The notes below the pieces were generated by a model that ran no database searches, had not been told where the DNA came from, and was given only the letters and a program-made list of their open reading frames with translations. This document shows positions 18,813-28,189 of a DNA stretch of 64,000 nt, in pieces; positions within the stretch are counted from its first letter, which is position 1, and each line of letters opens with the position of its first letter. The stretch is taken from the NCBI RefSeq assembly GCF_002117105.1, contig NZ_CP019343.1, positions 1,302,001-1,366,000 of the forward strand, written 5' to 3'. Origin of the DNA: Oceanicoccus sagamiensis (GTDB lineage: Bacteria; Pseudomonadota; Gammaproteobacteria; Pseudomonadales; Dasaniaceae). The translations under genes and the position numbers were made by a program.

Positions 18813-18844
18813 TTAAAAAAGGGAGCGGCTGCTCCCTTTTTTAA
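18813..18844. terminator. Strong bidirectional hairpin terminator
   Basis: TTAAAAAAGGGAGC and GCTCCCTTTTTTAA form a perfect 14-pair stem with a four-base loop. A/T tracts on both sides let it stop the chemoreceptor gene on the plus strand and the FAH-family gene on the minus strand. Confidence 0.9.
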
Positions 18845-18893
18845 TGCCTGCCTCTTCAACACAGCAGATCAATGCCTCAGGCTTAGTCGTTTA

Positions 18894-19568
18894 TCAATCA
18901 GCCAGCATAACCTGAGTATTTACCGTGATTAAATCACCCAGGCTTGCCACCAACTGATCGCCATGGTGCAAAGGCCCTACGCCTGCCGGTGTGCCGGTTA
19001 ATACAACATCCCCGGGTAATAAGGTAAAACTTTGGCTAATCTCCTGAAGTAATACCCGTGTGCTAAACAACATATCGCGGGTATTACCACATTGCTTTAA
19101 TTCGCCATTAATCGCTAGCTGGATATCGAGAGCTTGAAGGTCAACACCGTCAACGGCAACAAACGTAGATAAAGGGCAGGCGCCATCAAAGGCTTTTGCT
19201 CGCTCCCAGGGCTGACTTTTTTGTTTTAAGGTATCCTGAATATCCCGCAAGGTTAAATCCAAACCCAGGCCAATACCGGCAATGCCATGCGCTACTTGCT
19301 GTGCTGTTGCCGCTGTTAAGGGCTGGCCAATAAGCACCGCCATTTCCAACTCGTGGTGACAGGCACCCAGTCCATCTGGTATAGACACCGGCCGGTGCAT
19401 AGAGACGGCCGCGGTTGCAGGTTTAATAAATAATAGGGGCTGGTCGGGGATAGGGTTATTGAGTTCTTTGGCATGGTCTGCATAGTTGCGACCAACACAA
19501 ATAATTTTACCTAGCTGGTCCGTGCAATCTACAGCTGCAGCCAGTTGATGGCGATACAACGTAGCCAC
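18894..19568 (-). CDS. Fumarylacetoacetate hydrolase-family protein (YcgM-like)
   Basis: A 224-residue protein of the FAH family, close in sequence to E. coli YcgM. Landmarks are KIICVGRNYADHAKELN, LFIKPATAAV, the metal-binding segment HHELEMAVLIG, the long LDLTLRDIQ...PWERAKAFDGACPLS stretch, and GDVVLTGTPAGVGPL. Related enzymes hydrolyse acylpyruvates or decarboxylate oxaloacetate. The substrate here cannot be told. It begins (GTG) two bases after the FHA-EAL gene stop, so the two are surely one transcript. Confidence 0.85.
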   Translation of the reverse strand: MATLYRHQLAAAVDCTDQLGKIICVGRNYADHAKELNNPIPDQPLLFIKPATAAVSMHRPVSIPDGLGACHHELEMAVLIGQPLTAATAQQVAHGIAGIGLGLDLTLRDIQDTLKQKSQPWERAKAFDGACPLSTFVAVDGVDLQALDIQLAINGELKQCGNTRDMLFSTRVLLQEISQSFTLLPGDVVLTGTPAGVGPLHHGDQLVASLGDLITVNTQVMLAD

Positions 19569-19570
19569 CC

Positions 19571-20662
19571 TTAGAACTCATGAGCATAGCGGGGCACATC
19601 AAATAAATAGCCCTGATAGTAATCAAAGCCAATGGTTTTACACACGTCATATTCTTCCTGCTGGCTCACACACTCCGCCAGGGTTTTTATCTCTAAACGC
19701 CGGGCTAAGTCGTGCAACTGTTTCACCAGTTCCAGTTTGGCAGGTTCTGCCTGGTGAATATTCTGCGTTAGCATCATATCGAATTTTAAGACATCAGGGG
19801 TGGCCTCAACCAACTCTAACAAGCGTGATTGGCCAACACCAAAATCGTCGTAGGCAATCAGTATATTCATGCTTTTTAACTCAGCCTTGATGGCTTTGAT
19901 AGCCTCAACGTCGGTAATCGCCTGCTCGTGAATTTCCAGCAATACATTGGCCTTGGGGAATCGTTGTCGCATTAAACGAATAGAAGCCAATAACTCATCC
20001 GGGTTAATCAATTCATTGGGGTGAGTATTAATAAATAAAGGCCCTTTTAAACCCAACTCAGCGGCCTGCTCTACCCCCTTATTACGCATCAGCTCAGACA
20101 AGCGCACTTCAAGGCCAACACTTTCTGCTACTTGAAATAAAGCACCGGGGCTTTGCGGCAACAGGTCACTGGTTCCGCGGCCCAGAGATTCATAGCCATA
20201 GGCGCCACTGTTATCGTGGTAGACAATCGATTGAAACGCGGTGGTGATATGCTGGCTATCAATGATTTCTTCCAGCTCCTTGGCGCCATAGGGGAATTTG
20301 CTGCTGAGCTTATCGGCGGTAAACATTACGGTGCTTTCGCCCTGCTCTTCATCCCGGGATTTATTGGCCTGCATAAAGCGCATCTCAACATCGCCCAGGT
20401 GAATAATATCGCCATGGTTGATTGCGGTGGGGGTATTGATCAGCGTGTGGTTAACGAAGGTGCCGTTTTTACTGCCTAAATCTTCTATCAGAGCAGCGTC
20501 GCCATTTAGTGTGATTTGGGCATGGCGGCGGGACATGGCACTGGCAAAGACACTGAGGCCCAGACCGTCTTCACGGCCCATAACAAAGGGAGTTTCCTGC
20601 ACCGGCTGGCGATGGATAAGACCATCCCCAGTAAAATAACCTTCCAGGTACCAAGACGACAT
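19571..20662 (-). CDS. FHA-EAL fusion protein (putative c-di-GMP phosphodiesterase)
   Basis: A 363-residue soluble protein. An FHA domain fills about residues 25-97, with the phosphothreonine-binding residues G29 R30, S44, R46 H47 and N66 G67. A linker of about 35 residues leads to an EAL domain. Its signature is ESL (E158), and the other expected residues are present: N212, E243, D272 D273 in YDDFG, K293, E330 and Q350. Phosphodiesterase activity is therefore plausible. The FHA part suggests control by protein phosphorylation. It is transcribed with the FAH-family gene downstream. Confidence 0.85.
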   Translation of the reverse strand: MSSWYLEGYFTGDGLIHRQPVQETPFVMGREDGLGLSVFASAMSRRHAQITLNGDAALIEDLGSKNGTFVNHTLINTPTAINHGDIIHLGDVEMRFMQANKSRDEEQGESTVMFTADKLSSKFPYGAKELEEIIDSQHITTAFQSIVYHDNSGAYGYESLGRGTSDLLPQSPGALFQVAESVGLEVRLSELMRNKGVEQAAELGLKGPLFINTHPNELINPDELLASIRLMRQRFPKANVLLEIHEQAITDVEAIKAIKAELKSMNILIAYDDFGVGQSRLLELVEATPDVLKFDMMLTQNIHQAEPAKLELVKQLHDLARRLEIKTLAECVSQQEEYDVCKTIGFDYYQGYLFDVPRYAHEF

Positions 20663-20799
20663 TATATGCTCCTTAGCCTCTTTCTTATTGAATGCTAATT
20701 GATAAGAGTAGCACTATAACCACGGCGCACAAAGTTTTACTAGCCAGTCACTTGGGCCGCCCAATGTTAGCCACTGCCACCCCTGCGAGAGCGGCCGGT

Positions 20800-22206
20800 T
20801 TAATCAAAAATCTTACCGGGGTTCATCACACCATTGGGGTCAAACACCTGTTTAACCTGTTTCATCAGGGCAATTTCAGTCTCGCTGCGGGAATAGGGCA
20901 AAAAGGCTTTTTTGGTCATGCCTACCCCGTGTTCCGCCGAGACACTGCCGCGGTATTTTTCGACAATCTCAAACACCCATGTGCTAACAACATGGCACTG
21001 CTCAAAAAAGACGTCTTTGGCTACATGGTCAGGCTTAAGAATATTTAAATGTACATTGCCGTCACCGATATGGCCAAACCAAATAATTTCAAAATCGGGA
21101 TATTCTTTATTCACCACCGCCTCCACTTCAGTTAGAAAGTCAGGGATTTTTGAGATCACGGTAGAGATATCATTCTTATAAGGAGTCCACTGGGAAATCG
21201 TTTCGGAAATATCTTCCCGCAGGCGCCATAGATTATTCAGCTGCTCAATACTTTGGCTCATCGTGCCATCTAATACCCAGCCCTCTTCCATACAGCGTTC
21301 AAATAACGTCATCGCCAGCGCTTCGGTTTCTTCGTTGTTATTTTCAAATTCTAATAAGGCATAAAATTCGGCTTCTGTTTCGAAGGGGCGCTGCAAGTCC
21401 TGATGGGCCACCACTTTTTGCAGGGCTTTTTCTGAGAAAAATTCAAAGGCAGTCAAATCCATTTCCGCCTGGAAAGTATTTAACACCTCCATAATGGCAG
21501 AAAATTCTGGCACACCTAAAACCAATGCTGTGAGATTGCCAGGTTGGCGAGATAAACGCATGGTGGCTTCAACCACAAAACCCAGGGTGCCCTCTGCCCC
21601 GATAAAAAGCTGGCGCAAATCATAACCGGCGTTGTTTTTCATTAGGCCACGGTTCAGGTCAACGATATCGCCATTGCCTGTCACCACTTTTAGACCGGCG
21701 ACCCAATCCCGGGTCATACCGTATTTGATCACTTTAATACCTCCGGCATTGGTACTGATATTGCCACCAATCTGGCTGGAACCACTGGAGGCAAAATCCA
21801 CCGGGTAGTAAAGCCCCTGCTCTTCAGCGTAAATTTGCAGCTGTTCGGTGATAACCCCAGCCTGACACACAACAGTGCGGTCTACCGGATCAAAGTCGGA
21901 GATTTGGCTCATATAGTCGAAGGCCACCACTACTTCACCGTTAGCCGCCACAGCACCCGCTGATAAGCCGGTACGGCCCCCCGATGGCACCAGGGCTATA
22001 TGATGCTCATTGGCCAGCCTGACAATCGCCTGCACCTGTTCTATGGTCTTGGGGAATACAATAGCGCTGGGGCTTGGCGCATAGACCTTGGTCCAGTCTT
22101 TACCGAAGGTAGACCGTGATTCATCGTCTAAACGGACCTTATCGTCGCCGACAATCTGTTGCAGGGCATTCAGTACAGCCGCTGGCAGCGTGGGTATTTC
22201 GCTCAT
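20800..22206 (-). CDS. FAD-linked D-2-hydroxyglutarate dehydrogenase
   Basis: A 468-residue flavoprotein of the FAD_binding_4 / FAD-oxidase C family. FAD-binding residues include PSGGRTGLSAGAV and GGNISTNAGGIKVIKYGMTRDW; C-terminal WFGHIGDGNVHLNIL and SAEHGVGMTKK hold metal and substrate ligands. D-lactate dehydrogenases look similar. The position, divergent from serA, is the same as in Pseudomonas, where this enzyme reoxidises the D-2-hydroxyglutarate made by SerA and pulls serine synthesis forward. That role is inferred here. AAGGT lies eight bases before the ATG. Confidence 0.85.
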   Translation of the reverse strand: MSEIPTLPAAVLNALQQIVGDDKVRLDDESRSTFGKDWTKVYAPSPSAIVFPKTIEQVQAIVRLANEHHIALVPSGGRTGLSAGAVAANGEVVVAFDYMSQISDFDPVDRTVVCQAGVITEQLQIYAEEQGLYYPVDFASSGSSQIGGNISTNAGGIKVIKYGMTRDWVAGLKVVTGNGDIVDLNRGLMKNNAGYDLRQLFIGAEGTLGFVVEATMRLSRQPGNLTALVLGVPEFSAIMEVLNTFQAEMDLTAFEFFSEKALQKVVAHQDLQRPFETEAEFYALLEFENNNEETEALAMTLFERCMEEGWVLDGTMSQSIEQLNNLWRLREDISETISQWTPYKNDISTVISKIPDFLTEVEAVVNKEYPDFEIIWFGHIGDGNVHLNILKPDHVAKDVFFEQCHVVSTWVFEIVEKYRGSVSAEHGVGMTKKAFLPYSRSETEIALMKQVKQVFDPNGVMNPGKIFD

Positions 22207-22344
22207 TTATAGACCTTATGAGGTGGCAGGTGGTAGCAGAAAAAGGCGGGTATGATACCATACGCGCCTTTTTGCAAAACATCCCTTTTTTCACTGATTA
22301 TTAACCACCAGCAAAACTGCCGATTTCCTTAGGAGCCAGCCGCT

Positions 22345-23574
22345 ATGGGCCAGACATCCCTCGATAAAAGTAAGATCAAGTTCCTATTATTGGAAGGCGT
22401 ACACCAATCCGCGGTAGATACCCTGACAGCGGCAGGCTATACCAATATTGTCACCCACCCCAAGGCGCTGCCTGAAGAGCAGCTAAAAGCCGAGATTGCC
22501 GATGCGCATTTTGTCGGTATTCGCTCCCGTACCCAGATAACTGAAGACGTGCTTGAAAGTGCCAATAAGCTTATCGCTATTGGCTGCTTCTGTATTGGTA
22601 CCAACCAGATTGACCTGAGCGCTGCTACCGAGAAAGGTATAGTTGTCTTTAATGCGCCCTTCTCTAACACTCGTAGTGTGGCGGAGCTGGTGATTGCCGA
22701 AGCGATATTGCTACTGCGCGGTGTCGCTGAAAAGAATGCCCTCGCCCATCGCGGTGTTTGGCAAAAATCTGCCAGCGGATCTTTTGAAATTCGCGGCAAA
22801 CAGTTAGGCGTTATTGGTTACGGCAGTATTGGTATGCAGTTGGGCGTTATCGCCGAGTCTCTGGGTATGCAGGTAGTATTTTACGATGTCACTAGCAAGC
22901 TACCTCTCGGGAATGCCATGCAAGTCGCCAGCTTAAGCGAACTGTTAGCCAAATCCGATATCGTCAGCTTACATGTTCCAGAAACCGGCTCCACCAAAAA
23001 TATGATTGGTGAGCAGGAATTGGCGCAAATTAAAAAAGATGCGATTTTAATTAACGCATCACGCGGCACTGTGATTGATATTGACGCACTGGCCGCTGCT
23101 TTAGAGTCCGGCCATCTTGCCGGTGCAGCGATTGACGTATTCCCCGTTGAACCAAAATCTAATGATGATGAATTTATTTCGCCATTAAGAAAATTCGATA
23201 ATGTTTTCCTAACCCCACATATTGGCGGCAGCACCATGGAAGCTCAGGAAAATATTGGTTTGGAAGTCGCGGAAAAAATGGCCCGCTATAGTGATAACGG
23301 AACATCCACCTCTTCTGTTAACTTCCCTGAAGTTGCCCTACCCGCGCATACCGATATGCATCGACTGTTGCACACTCACCGCAATGTACCCGGCGTCATG
23401 TCCGCCATTAACCAGGTGTTTGCTGAAAATGAAATTAATATTCGTGCACAGTATCTGCAAACCACTAAAGATATTGGCTATGTGGTGATTGACATTGATG
23501 CTGAGTATAGTGAATTGGCGTTGAAGAAGCTGAATGCGATTGATGGCACTATACGGTGCCGGGTCTTGTTCTAA
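22345..23574 (+). CDS. serA: D-3-phosphoglycerate dehydrogenase
   Basis: A 409-residue enzyme of the first serine-pathway step, E. coli type. It has N- and C-terminal substrate-domain halves, an NAD-binding fold (IGYGSIGMQLGVIAESLGM), the catalytic region NASRGTVIDIDAL and TPHIGGSTMEAQENIG, and a C-terminal ACT domain (from about residue 335) for serine feedback. AGGAG lies nine bases before the ATG. The enzyme can also reduce 2-oxoglutarate, which links it to the divergent dehydrogenase gene. Confidence 0.95.
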   Translation: MGQTSLDKSKIKFLLLEGVHQSAVDTLTAAGYTNIVTHPKALPEEQLKAEIADAHFVGIRSRTQITEDVLESANKLIAIGCFCIGTNQIDLSAATEKGIVVFNAPFSNTRSVAELVIAEAILLLRGVAEKNALAHRGVWQKSASGSFEIRGKQLGVIGYGSIGMQLGVIAESLGMQVVFYDVTSKLPLGNAMQVASLSELLAKSDIVSLHVPETGSTKNMIGEQELAQIKKDAILINASRGTVIDIDALAAALESGHLAGAAIDVFPVEPKSNDDEFISPLRKFDNVFLTPHIGGSTMEAQENIGLEVAEKMARYSDNGTSTSSVNFPEVALPAHTDMHRLLHTHRNVPGVMSAINQVFAENEINIRAQYLQTTKDIGYVVIDIDAEYSELALKKLNAIDGTIRCRVLF

Positions 23575-23600
23575 CGCTCTCTATTGATACTGATAGAAAC

Positions 23601-23624
23601 AGGTCACGACTTTCGCCGTGACCT
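23601..23624. terminator. Possible hairpin terminator between serA and the AI-2E pseudogene
   Basis: AGGTCACG and CGTGACCT form a perfect eight-pair stem with an eight-base loop between two convergent genes. There is no clear T tract on either side, so the terminator call is weak. Confidence 0.5.
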
Positions 23625-23636
23625 CCAAGCTGTAAT

Positions 23637-24706
23637 TCAAGGTTTATAATTGGGTGCACTGGCATCATCATCCAGCCACTCATTGTAAAGCTGATACGTC
23701 AGTGCCAAGAAGACAGCCCCCACGAACAAACCAATAATACCCGCGAAAATCATTCCACCAATTGCACCAATCAATATCACCAACATCGGTAACTCAACGC
23801 CACGGCCAAGTAACAATGGTTTTAACAACGCATCACTTGAACTCACCACAATACTGTAAACCAGAAACAAGGTTGCTACCCACGAAGGCTCTACAGAATA
23901 AACATAGGCCGCTACCGGGCCAAGAATAATAATCGGGGGCAGCTGAACCGTGGCCACCAGTAATACCAGTACTGCCCAGAGGCCCACACCCGGTACACCG
24001 ACAGCCATCATACCGATGGTGGATAACAGGGTTTGAATAAGTGCCGTACCCAGTACGCCTTTGGCAACGCTTTGGATAGTAGCCCCTAAAGAATCAACAA
24101 TAGCCGCCCCCTTAAAGGGAAACAAACGATGCGCTAAACGATAGAGGCTATCTCTGGTGCCCTCTGCCTTATACAAGAGAACACCGGAAATAATGGTAGC
24201 CACAACAAACATGACCACCGACTTACCCGTCGAGGCAGCAACAGCCAGCAAGGTTTTACTCACCTCGGTTAGCTGTAGTTTATTTTTCGACAGAAAACCC
24301 TCAAGATTTGAAGAAATAGAACTCCAGCTTGCATAGACCTTCTCACCGACAATCGGCCACTGTGCGACACTGTCGGAAGGCGGGGGATTTTTAAATCACC
24401 CTCGGCCAATTTATCGCTAATTGTTTGGGTGGTATCAATTAGTGAATCCGTTAGCAAAGAAACGGGGATAATCAAAATAGCCAAGCCCACCAAGGTAATC
24501 AGTACCGACGATCGCTTTTTATTGTCACCCAGTCTGGCCGTGAGTGACTTGTGTAATGGGTATAGTGCTGTAGCGATAATCCCTGCCCATAACACCAATA
24601 CGATAAAGGGCTTAACAATTTGTAGGCTGACATACAGTATAAAGATAAGAAGCCCTACACTGATGGCTGCCTGAATCACCTCTTTTTGGAAATTATTTTG
24701 CTCCAT
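23637..24706 (-). pseudogene. AI-2E family transporter (PerM-like), broken by one frameshift
   Basis: Two abutting frames make up one AI-2E family membrane protein. The first, from ATG 24706, has membrane helices (AAISVGLLIFILYVSLQIV) and then turns into nonsense after GDLKIP. The second continues the family with WPIVGEKVYASWSSISSNLE, then EVSKTLLAVAASTGKSV and the usual C-terminal helices. The frames join if one C is added to the C5 run (G5 at 24382-24386 on the plus strand). The restored product would be about 356 residues, a normal length. The family exports small molecules or ions; here it is a recent pseudogene or a sequencing error. Confidence 0.85.
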
Positions 24707-24835
24707 GAAAACGCCCTTTTAGTGATTATTTAATCGAGATAGGTATTAACCGTGTCAACAACAGTATAGATTAAAGTCTAAAATCTGCTCAGCTGGGCCC
24801 GCTTTTACGCCAAATATAAAAAGTCTAAGGGCTTT

Positions 24836-25777
24836 TTACCCACCATAAACATCAAAATAGATATCCATCGCCGAGAACATAGTCTGCAGACTATCCTCCG
24901 TTTCATTAGCAAGGTGATGCTTGGCGTTTTTTAAATAGAAGGTTTTTCTGTCGGGGAATTTTTTCTGGATTAACGTCAGGTTATAGGGCCAATCAACCGT
25001 AGTATCTTCCTTGCCCTGTATCACCAAGGGTTTTGCCTGGCTAACTCCACTGGCTAAAAAGTGGGGTATCCACTTTCTTAACGCACTGACCCACTGCAAC
25101 GGCAATACTGGTGACTGCAATGGATCTTTGTTTTTGACGAAGTCCAGAAATTTATGGTCGTGACTACTATCCAGATAATTTCTTTTTATTTGCTTTAAAA
25201 ACAACTTTGCGACGCTATGAACCAGTTTTGACACCAACCAGCCACGGGGGCGAACCAGCGGTGCCAGCAAAACGGTCTTGGGTAGAATTTTATTACCCCC
25301 GGCGATTAAAAAATCCATCAGTATCGCAGAGCCGGTACTTTGCCCGATGGCTTTCCAGGGACGCGGTGCCACATCTTTAAAGAACACCAGAATATTGGCC
25401 AATACGATTTGATAGTCATTAAAACTATCAATGCTGGCCTGTGTTCCTGCCGACAAGCCATGGCCCGGCAAGTCATAGATAACCACTGAGAAATTTCTCT
25501 TTAAACAGTAATCTATAATATGGCGATATAAGCCAGCATGATCATAAAAACCATGGACGATAAAACAGGTTTCGACGGCGAGTCTATTTTCAAAATAGTG
25601 GGCAACAATATCAAAGCGATCACAGGCAATATGACCGAAGTGGTGAACAATATGATCGTTATTTTCTTCGAAGTTGATGCCGTAGAATCGAAAGTAATCT
25701 CGCTCTGCATCGCTGGTAGCGGGAGGCCTTGTAGGGTCAAGGCTTTTTATATTGGCGACCAGGGCATCTAGGTTCAT
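24836..25777 (-). CDS. Alpha/beta hydrolase (serine aminopeptidase/monoglyceride lipase-like)
   Basis: A 313-residue alpha/beta hydrolase of the Hydrolase_4 type. The oxyanion segment VHGFYDHAGLYRHIIDYCL, VVIYDLPGHGLSAG and nucleophile elbow AIGQSTGSAI (GxSxG) are clear. An aspartate in QGKEDTTVDW and the late histidine in LKNAKHHLANE complete a likely triad. No signal peptide. The natural substrate, a monoacylglycerol or other ester, is not known. A dispersed-repeat copy lies just upstream. Confidence 0.83.
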   Translation of the reverse strand: MNLDALVANIKSLDPTRPPATSDAERDYFRFYGINFEENNDHIVHHFGHIACDRFDIVAHYFENRLAVETCFIVHGFYDHAGLYRHIIDYCLKRNFSVVIYDLPGHGLSAGTQASIDSFNDYQIVLANILVFFKDVAPRPWKAIGQSTGSAILMDFLIAGGNKILPKTVLLAPLVRPRGWLVSKLVHSVAKLFLKQIKRNYLDSSHDHKFLDFVKNKDPLQSPVLPLQWVSALRKWIPHFLASGVSQAKPLVIQGKEDTTVDWPYNLTLIQKKFPDRKTFYLKNAKHHLANETEDSLQTMFSAMDIYFDVYGG

Positions 25778-25799
25778 AGTGTATTCATACCGCCTGGCC

Positions 25800-25863
25800 G
25801 TAGGGTGGATTGTAATCCACCAAAACCATTGTGGTGGAGATGGTGGATTTTAATCCACCCTAC
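25800..25863. repeat. Paired-palindrome repeat, copy 4
   Basis: Left arm 25800-25821 and right arm 25842-25863, spacer 20 bases. It lies between the 3' end of fba and the start of the alpha/beta hydrolase gene, both on the minus strand. Confidence 0.9.
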
Positions 25864-25873
25864 GCGGGGTTGT

Positions 25874-26938
25874 TTATTTTATTTTGGCGTCCAAAGCACC
25901 GCTTTCGTATTGCTTGAACATATCTTCCAGATTAATGGGTTTGATTTTGTCCGCATTACCCGCAGTACCAAAGGCTTCGTAGCGATCTTTAACGATGGCT
26001 TTCATTTCGTTAATGGTTTGCTGCAAATATTTACGTGGGTCAAACTCTGATTTGTTCTGTGCCATAAAGCGACGGATAGCACCGGTTGAAGCTAAACGTA
26101 AATCGGTATCGATATTGATTTTGCGAACACCATGCTTGATGCCCTCAGCAATCTGCTCAACGGGTACACCGTAAGTTTCAGGGATCTCGCCACCAAATTC
26201 ATTAATAATCGCCAACCACTCTTGCGGCACCGAAGACGAGCCGTGCATAACCAGATGAGTACCGGGGATGCGCGAGTGAATATCTTTAATGCGGTCTATT
26301 GCCAGAATGTCGCCTGTCGGTGGGCGAGTAAATTTGTAAGCGCCGTGGCTGGTACCGCAAGCGATAGCCAATGCATCGACCTGAGTTTTTTGAACAAAGT
26401 CTGCGGCTTCTTCCGGATCAGTTAACATCTGATCGTGGGACAACGTGCCTTCTGCACCGACACCATCCTCTTCTCCGGCCTGACCTGTTTCCAGTGAACC
26501 TAAGCAACCTAATTCACCTTCAACGGAAACACCACAGGCGTGGGCCATATCGACGGTACGACGGGTAACATCGATATTATATTCATAGCTCGACGGAGTT
26601 TTGCCATCGGCTTCCAGTGAACCATCCATCATCACGGATGAAAAACCTAACTGGATAGAACGCTGACAGACGGAAGGGCTGGTGCCGTGATCCTGATGCA
26701 TAACCACCGGAATTTCCGGAAACTCTTCAATCGCCGCTAAGATCATATGGCGCAAAAATGGCGCACCGGCATATTTACGGGCACCGGCGGAGGCTTGCAT
26801 AATTACCGGGCTATTGGTTTCGCGGGCCGCTTCCATAATGGCGCGGGTCTGCTCAAGGTTGTTTACATTAAAGGCGGGCACGCCGTAATCATATTCGGCA
26901 GCGTGATCCAGTAATTGACGCATGGATACTAGTGGCAT
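25874..26938 (-). CDS. fba: Class II fructose-bisphosphate aldolase
   Basis: A 354-residue zinc aldolase, Calvin-cycle subtype, that splits or makes fructose-1,6-bisphosphate. The zinc-binding [11 protein letters not shown] and YGVP...[16 protein letters not shown] signatures are present; [27 protein letters not shown] is the typical start. It is the last gene of tkt-epd-pgk-fba, 51 bases behind pgk. Confidence 0.94.
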   Translation of the reverse strand: MPLVSMRQLLDHAAEYDYGVPAFNVNNLEQTRAIMEAARETNSPVIMQASAGARKYAGAPFLRHMILAAIEEFPEIPVVMHQDHGTSPSVCQRSIQLGFSSVMMDGSLEADGKTPSSYEYNIDVTRRTVDMAHACGVSVEGELGCLGSLETGQAGEEDGVGAEGTLSHDQMLTDPEEAADFVQKTQVDALAIACGTSHGAYKFTRPPTGDILAIDRIKDIHSRIPGTHLVMHGSSSVPQEWLAIINEFGGEIPETYGVPVEQIAEGIKHGVRKINIDTDLRLASTGAIRRFMAQNKSEFDPRKYLQQTINEMKAIVKDRYEAFGTAGNADKIKPINLEDMFKQYESGALDAKIK

Positions 26939-26989
26939 TGTCTCGTTCCTTTTATATTTACTATTTTAAATGTGTGTTTTTTTCAATAA

Positions 26990-28159
26990 CTATTCTGCTG
27001 CGCGGGCTTCAAGCACCGCAACGGCGGGTAATATTTTTCCTTCAACATATTCAAGAAAGGCACCGCCACCTGTTGAGATATAGGACACTTTATCGGCAAT
27101 CGCGTATTTGTCGATGGCGGCAAGCGTATCGCCTCCTCCGGCAAGGGAAAAACCATCGCTATCGGCAATCGCTTCGCTCAGTGCCTGGGTGCCGCTGGCA
27201 AATTGGTCAAACTCAAAAACACCTACCGGGCCATTCCACAGAATGGTTTTAGCATTTTTCAGTATATCCGCAATCTGTGCTGCGCTATCGGGACCGATAT
27301 CAAAAATCATATCATCTTCGGCCACAGCATCCGCCGCCTTTATCTCGGCCGCCGCCGTCTCAGAAAATTCTTTGCCGGTAACGACATCAGTAGGCACAGG
27401 GATATGGGTTTTGGCCATGAGTTTTTTAGCATTATCAATCAAGTCATGTTCGCACAGGGATTTACCAACGGGCTTACCGCTGGCGGCTAAAAAGGTATTA
27501 GCAATGCCACCACCAACCACCAACTGATCGACCACATCGGACAGGGTTTCTAATACCGTTAACTTGGTAGACACTTTTGAGCCACCCACAATAGCCACCA
27601 TCGGGCGCTCAGGTTTGGCTAAAGCTTGTGCCAGTGCATCCAGTTCGCCAGCCAGTAATGGACCGGCACAGGCAACCGGGGCAAATTTAGCCACACCATG
27701 GGTTGATGCTTGAGCGCGGTGTGCGGTACCAAAGGCATCCATTACAAAAATATCGCAAAGGGCGGCATAGGCTTTGGATAAGTCTTCGCTGTCTTTTTTC
27801 TCACCGGGATTAAAACGTACATTTTCTAACAGAGCGAGTTCACCATCGGCCAGTTCAACACCGTTTTGCCACTCGCTAATCACTGGCACCTTGCGGCCTA
27901 GTAATTGGCCCAGATGGTCGGCTACCGGCTGCATAGAATATTGCTGTTCAAACTCACCTTCCGTAGGACGGCCAAGATGCGACATCACAATCACTTTGGC
28001 ACCGGCATTAAGGGCGTGTTCGATACTGGGTAAGGCCGCACGAATACGAGCATCACTGCTCACGGCACCGTCTTTAAGGGGGACGTTTAAATCTTCACGG
28101 ATTAATACTCGCTTTCCCGCAAGATCCAGATCGACCATTTTTATTACACTACTGGACAT
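26990..28159 (-). CDS. pgk: Phosphoglycerate kinase
   Basis: A 389-residue two-domain kinase that interconverts 1,3-bisphosphoglycerate and 3-phosphoglycerate with ATP. N-terminal [24 protein letters not shown] and C-terminal GPVGVFEFD and [14 protein letters not shown] are all typical. The ATG at 28159 is preferred since GAGAG lies eight bases before it; an in-frame GTG at 28168 adds three residues but is too near the ribosome site. Confidence 0.95.
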   Translation of the reverse strand: MSSSVIKMVDLDLAGKRVLIREDLNVPLKDGAVSSDARIRAALPSIEHALNAGAKVIVMSHLGRPTEGEFEQQYSMQPVADHLGQLLGRKVPVISEWQNGVELADGELALLENVRFNPGEKKDSEDLSKAYAALCDIFVMDAFGTAHRAQASTHGVAKFAPVACAGPLLAGELDALAQALAKPERPMVAIVGGSKVSTKLTVLETLSDVVDQLVVGGGIANTFLAASGKPVGKSLCEHDLIDNAKKLMAKTHIPVPTDVVTGKEFSETAAAEIKAADAVAEDDMIFDIGPDSAAQIADILKNAKTILWNGPVGVFEFDQFASGTQALSEAIADSDGFSLAGGGDTLAAIDKYAIADKVSYISTGGGAFLEYVEGKILPAVAVLEARAAE

Positions 28160-28189
28160 CGACTTCACTCTCTCCTGATGGTATTTATT

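Noticed and set aside
23637-24706. Two separate short membrane protein genes (ends at 24263 and 24269)
   Set aside because: They are consecutive parts of one AI-2E family protein, joined by adding one base in a homopolymer.
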